From Candidatus Promineifilum breve (GTDB lineage Bacteria; Chloroflexota; Anaerolineae; Promineifilales; Promineifilaceae), in NCBI RefSeq assembly GCF_900066015.1, contig NZ_LN890655.1:1838726-1902725 (forward strand): 64,000 nucleotides of DNA, written 5' to 3'. The position numbers and the translations under genes were made by a program. The notes beneath the pieces are model-generated. The model was given only the letters and a program-made list of their open reading frames with translations. It was not told where the DNA came from and made no database searches. Shown one piece after another: positions 46,632 to 56,348 of the stretch; position 1 is the first letter of the stretch; every line of letters begins with the position of its first letter.

Positions 46632-46670
46632 CGACTTGCTCCGACTGCATAGCCTGGAAGGTTTCGCCCC

Positions 46671-46829
46671 ATGTCGACCGAACTGTGCAAGCTGAAAAAA
46701 TCGCTGAAAGGCGAATTACCATCCTACATCTTGCTGGTCAACCAGCCGCGCTTCGTCTGCACCAGTTGCGGCCGGGTCGCCAACAAGAAGAAGAACCTGT
46801 GCAACCCCGAGCGGATGCGCGAGAAGTAA
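46671..46829 (+). CDS. 52-residue Cys-rich protein between lipoprotein and FTR1 permease
   Basis: A small ORF, MSTELCKLKKSLKGELPSY followed by ILLVNQPRFVCTSCGRVANK and KKNLCNPERMREK. The CTSCGRVANKKKNLC part (Cys-x2-Cys with a further Cys 11 residues on, plus Cys6) looks like a zinc- or iron-binding knuckle and resembles short conserved proteins I have seen in other bacteria. It ends 1 bp before the FTR1 gene and starts 39 bp after the lipoprotein gene, so it is part of the operon. A role in metal delivery or sensing is inference. Confidence 0.75.
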   Translation: MSTELCKLKKSLKGELPSYILLVNQPRFVCTSCGRVANKKKNLCNPERMREK

Positions 46830-46830
46830 T

Positions 46831-49191
46831 ATGTCCATCATGCGCACGAACCACTTCAGAGTGCTCCTGGGCGGCCTGATCCTGTTGTTGGCCGCGGTGG
46901 TCGCCCCGGCGCGGGCGGCCGATTCCGAACCGTGGGCCATGGCCGACAAGCTGCGGGCCGCCCTCTTCGCCGCCCAAACGGCCACGCTCGGTGATGATGC
47001 CGCCGCGGCCACGGTCGCCGTAGCCGAAGCCAGGGCCGTCGCCGCCGAACTGGACGCGCTGCCCGCCGCCAGCGCCGCGCTGCTGAGCCAGGCGCTGACC
47101 GCGGCCGAGGCCGCGGCACAGGCGGGCGACGACACGGCGCTGGCCGGGGCGCGCGGACTGGCCCAGGGGGCGCTCAATTGGGGCAGCTACGAGATCGTGC
47201 GCGGCGCGGTCATCGGCGGGGACACGGCCACCGCCCAGCAATGGCTGCTGGCGCGCGACTACCGGCCGGGCACGCGCTTCTCGCGCCCCAGCGCCGACGC
47301 CACCCTGGCCGTGCGCCAGGCCACCCCGGCCACCGTCGCCGAGACGCTGGCCCGGTTGGACGCCGACCTGCTCGATACCTACCAGGCCCGCCTGGCCGAG
47401 CACCTGGCCGTGGCCGCGGCCGAGACCGAACTGCCCCACCGCCGGGCCGAGTCGGCCGGGCTGGCCGCCGCCTACTGGCGCGTCCTGCTCCCGGCCTATA
47501 CCGAACAGAAGGGCGAGGCGGGCGCGGCCGACCTTTCGGCCGCCGCCGATGGGCTGCTGCCGGCGCTGCTGGCCGGCGATTCGGCCGCCGTGGCCGAAAC
47601 CGCCGCCCACTTGCAGACGGTGCTGGAAGGTTTCCGCGCCGCGCCGCTGGCCCCGGCCGAGCAGGCCCGCCGCGCCGGTCAACTGATGCGCTTCCTGGCC
47701 CTGGTGCCGGTCGAATACGGCCGCGGCGTGGAAGACAACACGGTGCTGATCGATCTGGAAGTGCAGGAAGCGGTCACCTTCATGGGCGGCGCGGCGGCGG
47801 CCTTCGCCGACCTGCGCCTGTCGCTGAGCGAGATCGACCCGGCGCAGACGGCGGCCCTCGACGAGCGCATCGCCCAGGTGACCGCCGCGCTGGACGCCGC
47901 CAACCGCAAGGAGTCGGTGATGGCGCCAGAGGCCCTGACGGCCGAGGTGGAAGCCATCACCGCCGGGCTGGAGAGTCTGGCCCCGGCCGAATGGCTGGAG
48001 CTGAACGCCGACGCCGATTTCGACGTGCTGGCCTCGGTGCTCGATCAGGTGGAGGCCGCCGTGCGCGCCGGCGATTTCGCCCTGGCCGAATCGGCCCGGC
48101 TGGAAGCCTACGCCATCTTCGACTTCGGGCCGGAGCCGCGGCTGTTGGCCTACGCACCGCCGCTGGTGGCCGAGATCGACGGGCTGTTCTGGCAGGGGTA
48201 CGACGGCCGGCCGGGATTGGCCCAGGCCATCGCCCTCAACGCGACGCCGGCCGAGGTGGCCGCCATCCGCGCCGAACTGGACGTGGCGCTGCAGCAGGCC
48301 CAGGTGACGCTGGGCGATCTGAGCAGCGCGCCGGGGGCCATTATCAGCAACGCGGCCATCATCGTCTTCCGCGAGGGGCTGGAGTCGGTCGTCATTCTGG
48401 CGGCGCTCATGGCCAGCATGGTCGGCGTCTATGCCCGTTTGCGCCGGCCGATGGTGCTGGGCGTCATCCTGGCCCTGCTGGCGACGGCGGCCACGTGGTG
48501 GATCGCCCAACAAATCCTGTCGCAACTGACGCGCTTCGGCGAGCGGCTGGAGGCGGTCGTGTCGCTCATCGCCATCGGTATTTTGCTGCTCATCACCAAC
48601 TGGTTCTTCCACAAGACGTACTGGAAGGATTGGATGGCCGGCTTCCACGCCCAGAAACGGCAACTGCTGTCGGCCGAGACGGGGCAATTCCTGGGGCTGG
48701 TGGTGCTGGGCTTCACCAGCATGTACCGCGAGGGGTTCGAGACGGTACTGTTCCTGCAGGCGCTGGCGCTGGACGCCGGGCCGGCCATCGTGCTCCAGGG
48801 CGTGGCCCTCGGCGCGATCGCCGTGGTCATCGTTGGCATTATCACCTTCAAGGTGCAGGCCCGCCTGCCCTACAAGAAGATGCTGGTCTGGACGGGCGTG
48901 CTCATCGGCGTGGTGCTGGTGACGATGGTCGGCAAGACCGTCCACGTCATGCAGGCCGTGGGCTGGCTGGGCATCACCCCGATTCAGGGCCTCGTCCTGC
49001 CCTATTGGGCCGGGTTGTGGTTCGGCCTCTACGCCACGTGGCAGGGCATTATCGCCCAGGTGGGCGCGGCGACGTTCGTCATCGGCAGCTACTATCTGGC
49101 CGAAGGGATGCAAACGAAGCGGCGCAAGACGCTGGTGGCCCGGCCGCGCGCGCCACAACCAGCCGAGCCGAGCGGCGAATCGGCCTCATAA
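46831..49191 (+). CDS. FTR1-family iron permease with large N-terminal extracytoplasmic domain
   Basis: A 786-residue protein. A signal peptide (to about residue 30, ending APARAADSEPW) is followed by a helical Ala/Glu-rich extracytoplasmic region of about 470 residues, then a C-terminal seven-TM FTR1 domain. The two iron-transport motifs are present: REGLE in IIVFREGLESVVILAAL (about 512-516) and REGFE in MYREGFETVLFLQAL (about 632-636). FTR1 proteins import iron, in bacteria as EfeU. Such fusions carry an EfeO-like or other domain in the same chain. It is the last gene of the operon, and the following gap is a long palindrome. Confidence 0.88.
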   Translation: MSIMRTNHFRVLLGGLILLLAAVVAPARAADSEPWAMADKLRAALFAAQTATLGDDAAAATVAVAEARAVAAELDALPAASAALLSQALTAAEAAAQAGDDTALAGARGLAQGALNWGSYEIVRGAVIGGDTATAQQWLLARDYRPGTRFSRPSADATLAVRQATPATVAETLARLDADLLDTYQARLAEHLAVAAAETELPHRRAESAGLAAAYWRVLLPAYTEQKGEAGAADLSAAADGLLPALLAGDSAAVAETAAHLQTVLEGFRAAPLAPAEQARRAGQLMRFLALVPVEYGRGVEDNTVLIDLEVQEAVTFMGGAAAAFADLRLSLSEIDPAQTAALDERIAQVTAALDAANRKESVMAPEALTAEVEAITAGLESLAPAEWLELNADADFDVLASVLDQVEAAVRAGDFALAESARLEAYAIFDFGPEPRLLAYAPPLVAEIDGLFWQGYDGRPGLAQAIALNATPAEVAAIRAELDVALQQAQVTLGDLSSAPGAIISNAAIIVFREGLESVVILAALMASMVGVYARLRRPMVLGVILALLATAATWWIAQQILSQLTRFGERLEAVVSLIAIGILLLITNWFFHKTYWKDWMAGFHAQKRQLLSAETGQFLGLVVLGFTSMYREGFETVLFLQALALDAGPAIVLQGVALGAIAVVIVGIITFKVQARLPYKKMLVWTGVLIGVVLVTMVGKTVHVMQAVGWLGITPIQGLVLPYWAGLWFGLYATWQGIIAQVGAATFVIGSYYLAEGMQTKRRKTLVARPRAPQPAEPSGESAS

Positions 49192-49225
49192 CCTGCTGAA
49201 GGAAAATAATTTAGCCACGGATCGA

Positions 49226-49291
49226 CACGGATTAAACGGATCGACACGGATTGAATCTATTCTCAATCCGTGTCGATCCGTTTAATCCGTG
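49226..49291. repeat. 29-bp perfect inverted repeat downstream of FTR1 gene
   Basis: Arms at 49226-49254 and 49263-49291 are exact inverted copies around an 8-nt loop. The unit is CACGGATTAAACGGATCGACA-like, with GATCGACACGG repeated. It lies between converging genes and could act as a two-way transcript end. Confidence 0.8.
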
Positions 49292-49304
49292 TTTTATTTA
49301 TTCG

Positions 49305-51251
49305 CTACAGATTCTCAATCGTGACCGGCTCGATGGTATCGGCCGGCTCGAAGCCCAGAACGCGGCCGTAGAAGTACAGTTCCGCTTCCATCGCCCGCTT
49401 GAGGGTGGCCGCCTGGCGAAAGCCGTGGCCCTCGCCGGGGAAGGCGATGTAGGCCACCGGCAGTTCCCGGTTGCGGGCGGCGGTGAACATCGCCTCCGAC
49501 TGGTCGGGCGGCACGACCTTATCTTCCAATCCCTGGAAAAGGATGAGCGCCGCCGTGCAGTTGTGGGCCACGTGCAGCGGCGAGCGCGCCCGATAGATGT
49601 CGATCCCGGCCGGGTAGGGGGCGATCAGGTTGTCGCTATAGCGCGACTCGAACTTGTGCGTGTCGCGGGCCAGCGCCTCGGCATCGCTGACGCCGAAGTA
49701 GCTGGCCGCGGCGCGGAAGGTGTCGCCGCCGGTGATGGCGCACAGGGTGGTGTAGCCGCCGGCGCTGCCGCCACGGATGATGAGCCGCTCGCCATCGACC
49801 AGCCCCCGCTCCACCAGATAGCGCGCGCCGTTGACGCAATCTTCCACGTCCACAATGCCCCATTGGCCGTTGAGCCGTTGGCGATAGGCGCGGCCGTAGC
49901 CGGTGCTGCCGCCGTAGTTCACATCGAGGATGGCGAAGCCACGGCTGGTCCAATATTGCCGGTCGAGGCTCAGGTCGCCGGTCGTGGCCGAGGTCGGCCC
50001 GCCGTGGCTGGTGACGATCAGCGGCGGCAATTCGCCGGCCGGGGCGGCGTAATCCCGGTTGCGCGGCGGGTAGAAATAGCCATGGGCGGTAAGGCCGCCT
50101 TCGGTCGGGAATTCAACCGGCCGGGCAATAGACGTGTAGGCATCCTTGATCTGGAGATCGGTGGAACGGTGCAGGACTTCCAGGACGCCAGCCTCGACGC
50201 GAATCATGGCCGAGGGCAAGACGGGCGATCCGCCGACGTAGACAAAGAAACCGTCGCCGGCCACGATGCGACCGTGGGACGGGAATTTCAGCGTGTAGGG
50301 CAAATCGAATTCCGCCAGTTCGCCCGTCGCCGTGTCCAGCCGGGCCAAATGGCTGCGGCCGTTCTGGGTGTAGGCGCAGATCAGGCTGGTCGGCGACTCA
50401 AAGGCATAGGTCGCCAGGCCGAATACCCATTGCGCCATGCCGAAATCGGCGTCCAGCGCGTAGAGACGTTCCGCTGGAACGTCTCCTTCTTCCCCAGCGG
50501 CCAACCGATACAGATTCCACCACCCGCTGCGGTCGGAGATAAAGTGCAGCACGCCATCGGGCGACCAAGTGGGCTGGAAGATGGACTCGTCCGGGCCGCC
50601 GGCCACCAGCGTGGGATCGGTTAGCGTGCCATCCTCGGCCACGCCGGCCAGCCACAGCTCCGTGCCGTCCCAGGGCATATTGGGGTGACGCCAGGCCAGC
50701 CAGGCCAGGCGGCGGCCGTCGGGACTAAGGCGCGGCGCGGCGTAGAAGTCGTAGCCCTCGGCCAGCACGATCTGCTCGCCGCCGCCAAGGGGCACGGCCA
50801 CCAGCGTGTTGATGGCCTCGTGGCCGGCCGGCCGGTGGTCTTCGCGGACGCAGATCAGGCGGTCGCGGGCCGGGTCGAGGATGAAATCGGCGTAGCGCAG
50901 CGCCGCCTCGGGCGTCAGCGCTTCCGGGGCCGCACCCGGCCGCTGCCGGTAGACGCGCTGGTCGGCGTCGTTGGCGAAGTAAACGATACCTTCGTGGACG
51001 ATGAAATCGCCGCCGCCGTACTCGTGGACGCGGGTGCGGGCGTTGTAGCCGGGCGGGGTGACGTCGGCCATCTCGCCCGCCGCCCAACGGACGATGACGT
51101 TGCGGCCGGCTTCCCTCGGCCGCGCCTCGACCCAGTAGATGGCGTCGCCATCGATGAAAGGCTCAGCGAGGCCGACGCTGCCACCCAGCAACAGATCGGC
51201 GGTGATGGGCGATTTCCAGGAACCATAGGGGGCAATTGTGGGTTCGGTCAT
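49305..51251 (-). CDS. S9-family prolyl oligopeptidase-like peptidase
   Basis: A 648-residue S9 (dipeptidyl-peptidase/acylaminoacyl-peptidase) protein with no signal peptide. The N-terminal beta-propeller covers about 1-380, and the alpha/beta-hydrolase domain follows with Ser496 in RGGSAGGYT and His609 in GEGHGFRQ; the Asp is expected near LFQGLEDKVVPPDQS. HGGPTSATTGDLSLDRQYWTSRGFAILDVNYGGSTGYGR is a family hallmark. It would cleave short peptides in the cytoplasm. No operon partner is visible. Confidence 0.9.
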   Translation of the reverse strand: MTEPTIAPYGSWKSPITADLLLGGSVGLAEPFIDGDAIYWVEARPREAGRNVIVRWAAGEMADVTPPGYNARTRVHEYGGGDFIVHEGIVYFANDADQRVYRQRPGAAPEALTPEAALRYADFILDPARDRLICVREDHRPAGHEAINTLVAVPLGGGEQIVLAEGYDFYAAPRLSPDGRRLAWLAWRHPNMPWDGTELWLAGVAEDGTLTDPTLVAGGPDESIFQPTWSPDGVLHFISDRSGWWNLYRLAAGEEGDVPAERLYALDADFGMAQWVFGLATYAFESPTSLICAYTQNGRSHLARLDTATGELAEFDLPYTLKFPSHGRIVAGDGFFVYVGGSPVLPSAMIRVEAGVLEVLHRSTDLQIKDAYTSIARPVEFPTEGGLTAHGYFYPPRNRDYAAPAGELPPLIVTSHGGPTSATTGDLSLDRQYWTSRGFAILDVNYGGSTGYGRAYRQRLNGQWGIVDVEDCVNGARYLVERGLVDGERLIIRGGSAGGYTTLCAITGGDTFRAAASYFGVSDAEALARDTHKFESRYSDNLIAPYPAGIDIYRARSPLHVAHNCTAALILFQGLEDKVVPPDQSEAMFTAARNRELPVAYIAFPGEGHGFRQAATLKRAMEAELYFYGRVLGFEPADTIEPVTIENL

Positions 51252-51303
51252 GGGCTTATGATAGTGCGCCTCGCCTGAACCGCCAACGATAATCGGCGTG
51301 AAT

Positions 51304-51459
51304 CCAGGGCTTTGCCAAAGTCAAAGAACACAGAGCGCACGGAGAGCAGACACAGAGGACGCAGAGGGCAGAAGCCTCTGGTTTCTCTGTGTGCTCTGTG
51401 TCTGCGCTCTATGAACTCTGTGTTCTTTGCTCCTTAGCCCGACTTTGGAAAAGCCCTGG
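51304..51459. repeat. 156-bp imperfect palindrome
   Basis: The outer arms CCAGGGCTTTGCCAAAGTC (51304-51322) and GACTTTGGAAAAGCCCTGG (51441-51459) match with one mismatch. The inner arms continue with AAGAACACAGAG/CTCTGTGTTCTTT-type units to a centre near 51380. This fills the gap between the cyclase and peptidase genes and contains no ORF of interest. Confidence 0.7.
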
Positions 51460-51477
51460 GCGATGAGCCGGGGGCGG

Positions 51478-54400
51478 TCAGTGGTCGGTGCCCGCCCACA
51501 GCCCGGCGATCTCCCGGTTCCAGGGGACGTTGGCCAGATAGCTATGGCGGAAGGGTTCGGGCAGTTCGGCGGCCGTGGTTTGCAGCAAGCCGTGGGCGCG
51601 CGCCAGCAGCGCCCCGGCCCGCGCGTCGCCGACGGCGGCCAGCACGTGATAACCGGCCAGCAGCCCGCGCAGCGTATCTTCGGCCGACTCGAAATCGCCC
51701 GTCGCCAGCAAGGATAGCGCCGGCTCGATGGTTGCCGCGCCACCGGCCGCATCGCCGGACAGGGTGAGCGCCTCGGCCAGCAAGGTACGGCTTTCGGCGG
51801 CCAGATGGGGCTGTTCCAGCTCCTCGCGCAAAGCCACGGCCCGGCGCAAAGGCGCCAGCGCATCGGCCGGCCGCCCGGCCTCCAGCAACACGCGCCCCGC
51901 GCCATTCTCCACGTAGCCCAACAGCGGCCGGTCGCCGATGGCCTCAATACTGTGGCGCGCCTCATCGAACAGGCGCAACGCCCGCGCGGCGTCGCCGTTC
52001 AGGGAGACGATGTAGCCCAGATTGAGCAAGGTGATATTGACGCCCACCACGTCATCGACCAGGCGAGCGATGTGGAGCGCCTGCTCGAAGAGCGCCTGGG
52101 CCTCGGCATATTGACCCAGCAGATTGGCCTGGACGCCCAAATTGCCCAGCACCGTATTTTCCCCCTGCCGGTCGCCGATGGCGCGGGCAATCGCCAGGGA
52201 GCGCTCGAAATAAGCGCGCGAGGTGGCATAGTCGGCCCGGTTTTGACGGATGATGCCCAGACTATTGAGGGCGCGCCGCTCGCCCCAGCGGTCGCCCAAC
52301 TCCTGGGCCAGATGCAGCGCGCTCTCAAAATAGAACGCTTGCCCGGCCAGATCGCCCTGCTCTTCGGCGCCGATCCCCAGTTGGCGCAGCGCGTCGGCCT
52401 CGATGTTGCCGGCCCCGGCCGCTCGCGCCAGAGCCAGCGTGTTCTCCAATTGCGCCCGCGACCCGGCATAGTCGCCCTGGAAGCGCAGCGCCATGCCGTG
52501 GGGCAGCCCGGCCTGGGCCTGACGCAGCAAGTCGCCGCCCGCCGCGGCCAGTTCGCCGGCCCGTTGGGCGGCGGCGATGGTGGCCGAAAATTCGCCCAGG
52601 GCCAGAAAGTAGTGGGCGTGGCGCAGGGCCACCTCGGCGCGGGCCGCGGCCGGGGCATTGTCGCCACACAGGCCAGTCAGTTCATCGAGATCGGCGGCCT
52701 GGGCGTCGCGCTCGGCGCGCAGGTGGTGGAGGCGTTCGCGGCTGAGCAAGACCTCAAAACGGCGCGGGTCATCCGCCGGCAGCAGTTCCAGGACGCGGCT
52801 GAAGGCGCGCAGGGCTTCGGCCGTGGCATAGCGGGCGGCGGCCTGGTGGCCGGCCCGCGTTTGCCACGCGATCTCCTGAGTGGCGTCGCCGGCCTGGGCG
52901 TAATGGGCGGCGATCAGGTCGGCATACTCCTCGATGCGCTCCCCGGCGACCCGGATCAGCCAATCGGCCGCTCGGCGGTGATAGTCGCGGCGCAGTTGCC
53001 GCAACACGCTCTCGTAGGTCACATCGCGCAACAGGGCGTGGCCGAAGGTGAACTGCTGCGTGCCCTCGAAGGCCGTCTCGCTTTGCCGGTAGACCAGTTC
53101 GCGCCGGCTCAGCCCCTGCCACAACTCCGTGGGCACGTCGCCGCCGGGATCATTACCCACGTAATCGACGGCCGCGTCCCAGAACAGGCGGCCGACGACG
53201 GCCGCCCGCTGCAAGGCGCGCCGCTCCGGCGCGGGCAACCCTTCCAGACGGGCCTGGAGCACGCCGGTCAGGGTGGGCGGCACGTGGATAACGTCCAGTT
53301 TATCGGCCAGCACGCGCCATGAGGGTTCGCCGGGGATGATCACGCCGTCATCGATGAGCATCTTGATCAGTTCTTCGACGTAGAATGGGTTGCCCTCGGC
53401 CCGTTCGATGAGCAGCGCGGCCAGACGCGGCGGCACGACTTCGGCCCGTTGCAGGATTTCGGCCACCAGCCGTTCGCTGGCCGCCGTGTCCAGCAGCGAC
53501 AGATCGAGGCGGCTATGGGCAGGCCGATCGGCCAGCCAGCCGGGGCGGCGTTCGTACAGCGTGGGCCGCGTCGCCCCCAAGAGCAGGAGCGGCTGATCGC
53601 CCAATGCCGTCAGCAGCGCCTCCAGCGCGTCGAGCGAACTGTCGTCGGCCCAATGCAAATCTTCCAGCAGGATGAGCATGGGCTTGCCGGCCGCGGCGGC
53701 GGTGAAGTATTCGGTCAGATAGAAGAGGGCCTGGCTGCGTAGCTGGCGCGGCTCGCCCAGCAGCGGCCGGACGTGTGGCCCGGCGCTGAAATCATAGCCC
53801 AGTAAATGGCCGACGAGATGGGCCTTGCGTTCGATGTCGTCGCCGGTGGCGTCGTCGCCGGCCGCGTCGCCCCCGCCGAACACGGCGCGAAAGCCGGCGA
53901 CGAGCTTGTCGCGGGCGGCGATGGCGGTGTCGTCGTCATAGATGCCGCAGCGAAAAACGAATACGTCGCGCAACAAGCCATAGGGCAGGCGTTGCGTCTC
54001 CAGCCGGGCGCGGCCACGAAAGAGCTGGACGTTGACGGGTTGCAGATCGACCCAGTTCTCGAACTCATAGAGCAGGCGCGACTTGCCCAGCCCGGCGGCG
54101 GCGACGACGATGACCGAAGCCGCCTGGCCCGTTTCGCTCACGCGGCGAAAGGTCGTTTGCAGCCGTTGCAGTTCGGCATCGCGGCCGATCATGCGCGTCT
54201 CGACCCCCTCGACGCCCCGCCGCCGGGTGCGGAAGGTAAGCGGCTTGCGGCGCAACACGCGATAGACCGGCACCGGCTCGGCGAAGCCCTTGGCGGCGAT
54301 AGGGTCGAGCGGCTGGAAATCGAACACGCCGCGCACGTGCTGATAGGTGTGGTGGGAGATGAGCACCGTGCCCGGCGCGGCGGCCTGCTCCAGCCGGGCG

Positions 54401-54936
54401 GCCAGATTGACCGGCAGACCCGTCACGGCGTCCTCCCCCTCCGTGCCGCCGCCCAGCAGCACCCGCCCGGTGTCGATGCCGACGCGCACGGCGAAACCGG
54501 ACAGGCCGCGCTCTTCGCTCAGTTCGGCGGCGATGGCCTCCGCCTCGGCCAGCACGTCGAGGCCGGCCAGGATGGCGTTGTCGGGGTCGTGCTCCTGGGC
54601 CACGGGCAGGCCGAAGACCGCCTTGTAGCCGTCGCCCTGGTAGCGCACGATGCGGCCACCGTGGCGCAGCACCGGCTCGGCCAGCCGCAGCAATGCCCGG
54701 TCGATGATCTCCATGATCTCCTCCGGGTCGCGGCCCTGGATGAGATCGGTGTGGCCGGCCAGATCGAGGAAAAGGATCGTCGCCTGGGCACGGCGCGACT
54801 CGACGGCCGCCGGCTCTTGCGCGGCCAATTGGGCGCGCAGGGCGTTGATGGTGGCGTCGAGGATGGCGTCGTCGATTGTCCCGCGCAGGCTCTGTTGGAT
54901 GGCGATGGCCTGTTCGAGTTGTTGGCGGTTACTCAT
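51478..54936 (-). CDS. Class III adenylate/guanylate cyclase-STAND ATPase-TPR protein
   Basis: A 1152-residue multidomain signalling protein. After an N-terminal helical stretch, the class III cyclase domain covers about 50-230, with metal-binding Asp in ATILFLDLAGHTDL and RYQGDGYKAVFG. Then comes an AAA_16/STAND NTPase with Walker A AAAGLGKSR and Walker B PMLILLEDLHWADD. About ten TPR units (LNSLGIIRQNRADYATSRAYFERSLAIARAIG and similar) cover about 680-1120. This architecture is common in Chloroflexota and Actinobacteria. AGGAAGG lies before the ATG. It is predicted to couple ligand or protein sensing to cyclic nucleotide formation; whether the cyclase is active is not certain. Confidence 0.9.
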   Translation of the reverse strand: MSNRQQLEQAIAIQQSLRGTIDDAILDATINALRAQLAAQEPAAVESRRAQATILFLDLAGHTDLIQGRDPEEIMEIIDRALLRLAEPVLRHGGRIVRYQGDGYKAVFGLPVAQEHDPDNAILAGLDVLAEAEAIAAELSEERGLSGFAVRVGIDTGRVLLGGGTEGEDAVTGLPVNLAARLEQAAAPGTVLISHHTYQHVRGVFDFQPLDPIAAKGFAEPVPVYRVLRRKPLTFRTRRRGVEGVETRMIGRDAELQRLQTTFRRVSETGQAASVIVVAAAGLGKSRLLYEFENWVDLQPVNVQLFRGRARLETQRLPYGLLRDVFVFRCGIYDDDTAIAARDKLVAGFRAVFGGGDAAGDDATGDDIERKAHLVGHLLGYDFSAGPHVRPLLGEPRQLRSQALFYLTEYFTAAAAGKPMLILLEDLHWADDSSLDALEALLTALGDQPLLLLGATRPTLYERRPGWLADRPAHSRLDLSLLDTAASERLVAEILQRAEVVPPRLAALLIERAEGNPFYVEELIKMLIDDGVIIPGEPSWRVLADKLDVIHVPPTLTGVLQARLEGLPAPERRALQRAAVVGRLFWDAAVDYVGNDPGGDVPTELWQGLSRRELVYRQSETAFEGTQQFTFGHALLRDVTYESVLRQLRRDYHRRAADWLIRVAGERIEEYADLIAAHYAQAGDATQEIAWQTRAGHQAAARYATAEALRAFSRVLELLPADDPRRFEVLLSRERLHHLRAERDAQAADLDELTGLCGDNAPAAARAEVALRHAHYFLALGEFSATIAAAQRAGELAAAGGDLLRQAQAGLPHGMALRFQGDYAGSRAQLENTLALARAAGAGNIEADALRQLGIGAEEQGDLAGQAFYFESALHLAQELGDRWGERRALNSLGIIRQNRADYATSRAYFERSLAIARAIGDRQGENTVLGNLGVQANLLGQYAEAQALFEQALHIARLVDDVVGVNITLLNLGYIVSLNGDAARALRLFDEARHSIEAIGDRPLLGYVENGAGRVLLEAGRPADALAPLRRAVALREELEQPHLAAESRTLLAEALTLSGDAAGGAATIEPALSLLATGDFESAEDTLRGLLAGYHVLAAVGDARAGALLARAHGLLQTTAAELPEPFRHSYLANVPWNREIAGLWAGTDH

Positions 54937-55299
54937 GTACGCCCTTCCTATTTAATCAAAAGCAGGATGAAGCGGACAGATCAGGAGATGTAGATTGTCG
55001 AGACAACGGCGGACGCTTCTATTGGGGCAATTGTTCAAAACCATGATCGGTATAATGCGCATCAAAGGTAAACGCTCTGTCGATACCATAAAGACGCATG
55101 GTTTCAAAGGCTGAACAATCGACCAGGCTAAGGTACCGCCGATCGGCCGCCACCAGGGCAGTCACAGCTTGCTCGTGAATCTGTTCGTCTACCCAATGGA
55201 TATTAACACTCGGCAGCACGTTAAACTGAAATGATCGGGCCGCATCCATACCCAGGCGGCGTTGGAGGAGGGTTAAAGTCTCGACCAGAATGTAGTTAT

Positions 55300-56225
55300 A
55301 CCCAAGTTGCTACCCTAGGACATAATGCAAGCTAAGGCCCAGGACGAACAGGACGACCTTCATCTCAAAACCAGCGGCGGTCACGGCATGAATGCTCTTG
55401 GGCATGCAACGCTGGATCAGGCTGCCTGCCGTCTCAACGACTTTGCGCTTGGCACTAATCAAGGTGGTCAACCACGCTGGGTGGGGACGCTTGGAGTTCT
55501 TCTTGCGCAGGGGCAAGAGGTGAATGCCTACCTGGGTCAGTTCGTCTTCAATGCGATAGTCGTTGTAGGCCTTGTCGGCATAGACATGCGAGCCTTCCGG
55601 CAAGTCAAAGTTGAACAACTGCAAGCCGGTGACATCGCCACAGCTAGCGGGGGTCAGGAAGAACTCGACCGGCTGACCGTGGGCGGTAACCATCAGATGG
55701 AGCTTGAGGCCATAGTAGTACCGGCGCTTACTGGCCTGATAGCCGCGATACGCCTCGCCGTCATAGAGACGAACGCGGATGACGCGGTACGGGTCACACG
55801 CGGCCACCGGAAAGGTGTCCAGAGCGTACCACGACGCCTCGTTCTGCGCCTTCCACTCCTCGGCCAACGTCTCAAAGAGGCTCAGCAAGAGCGGCATGAC
55901 CCGTCGCAGACGGCGATTCAGCCGGCTCCGACTCACCATCAGGGGCATGTAACGTGGCTCGGCCAGCATCACCCGTGCCCGCTCGATGATGCCGCCGAAG
56001 TACCGCGCAGCCACAATGGCTACGGTCATCACTTCGGCGTCAATCAGGCGGCGTTGGCGGTCTTCGACGTGGTTCATCGCTTTCAAAAAGTCGTCACACA
56101 GACAGTAAATGGTTATGATCTCGGTGTCCATGAATTACTCCTGGTTGGTTGCGGACATTGGCGTGTTACCAACCACTAGGATAGTTCATGGACTCCTTTT
56201 TGTTAAACAAGGTAGCAACTTGGGT
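55300..56225 (-). mobile_element. IS982-family insertion sequence
   Basis: A 926-bp element with 15-bp perfect terminal inverted repeats ACCCAAGTTGCTACC (55300-55314) and GGTAGCAACTTGGGT (56211-56225), flanked by 6-bp direct repeats AGTTAT (55294-55299 and 56226-56231). It contains a single transposase gene. The exact ends and target duplications indicate a recent insertion. Confidence 0.9.
55310..56131 (-). CDS. IS982-family transposase
   Basis: A 273-residue DDE transposase that appears full length (IS982 enzymes are 270-300 residues). Motifs: MDTEIITIYCLCDDFLKAMNH, SRSRLNRRLRRVMPLL, ALDTFPVAACDPYRVIR with the first Asp, GSHVYADKAYNDYRIEDELTQ with a further Asp, and LPLRKKNSKRPHPAW. The frame is intact, so the element may still move. 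The left end of the gene nearly reaches the inverted repeat. Confidence 0.9.
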   Translation of the reverse strand: MDTEIITIYCLCDDFLKAMNHVEDRQRRLIDAEVMTVAIVAARYFGGIIERARVMLAEPRYMPLMVSRSRLNRRLRRVMPLLLSLFETLAEEWKAQNEASWYALDTFPVAACDPYRVIRVRLYDGEAYRGYQASKRRYYYGLKLHLMVTAHGQPVEFFLTPASCGDVTGLQLFNFDLPEGSHVYADKAYNDYRIEDELTQVGIHLLPLRKKNSKRPHPAWLTTLISAKRKVVETAGSLIQRCMPKSIHAVTAAGFEMKVVLFVLGLSLHYVLG

Positions 56226-56348
56226 AGTTATTGCAAAAGAGCGTTTCTTCTTCGCTGATCAGCGCTTGCCAGGTCACTTGCGCCGCTTCATGGTAGCGAT
56301 CATCGGCCGCAAATATCGCCAAAAATGCTGAGGTATCGATGAATATTG

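Noticed and set aside
46738-49158. Open frame of 806 codons on the minus strand
   Set aside because: Antisense to FTR1; His/Arg/Gly-rich shadow without domains.
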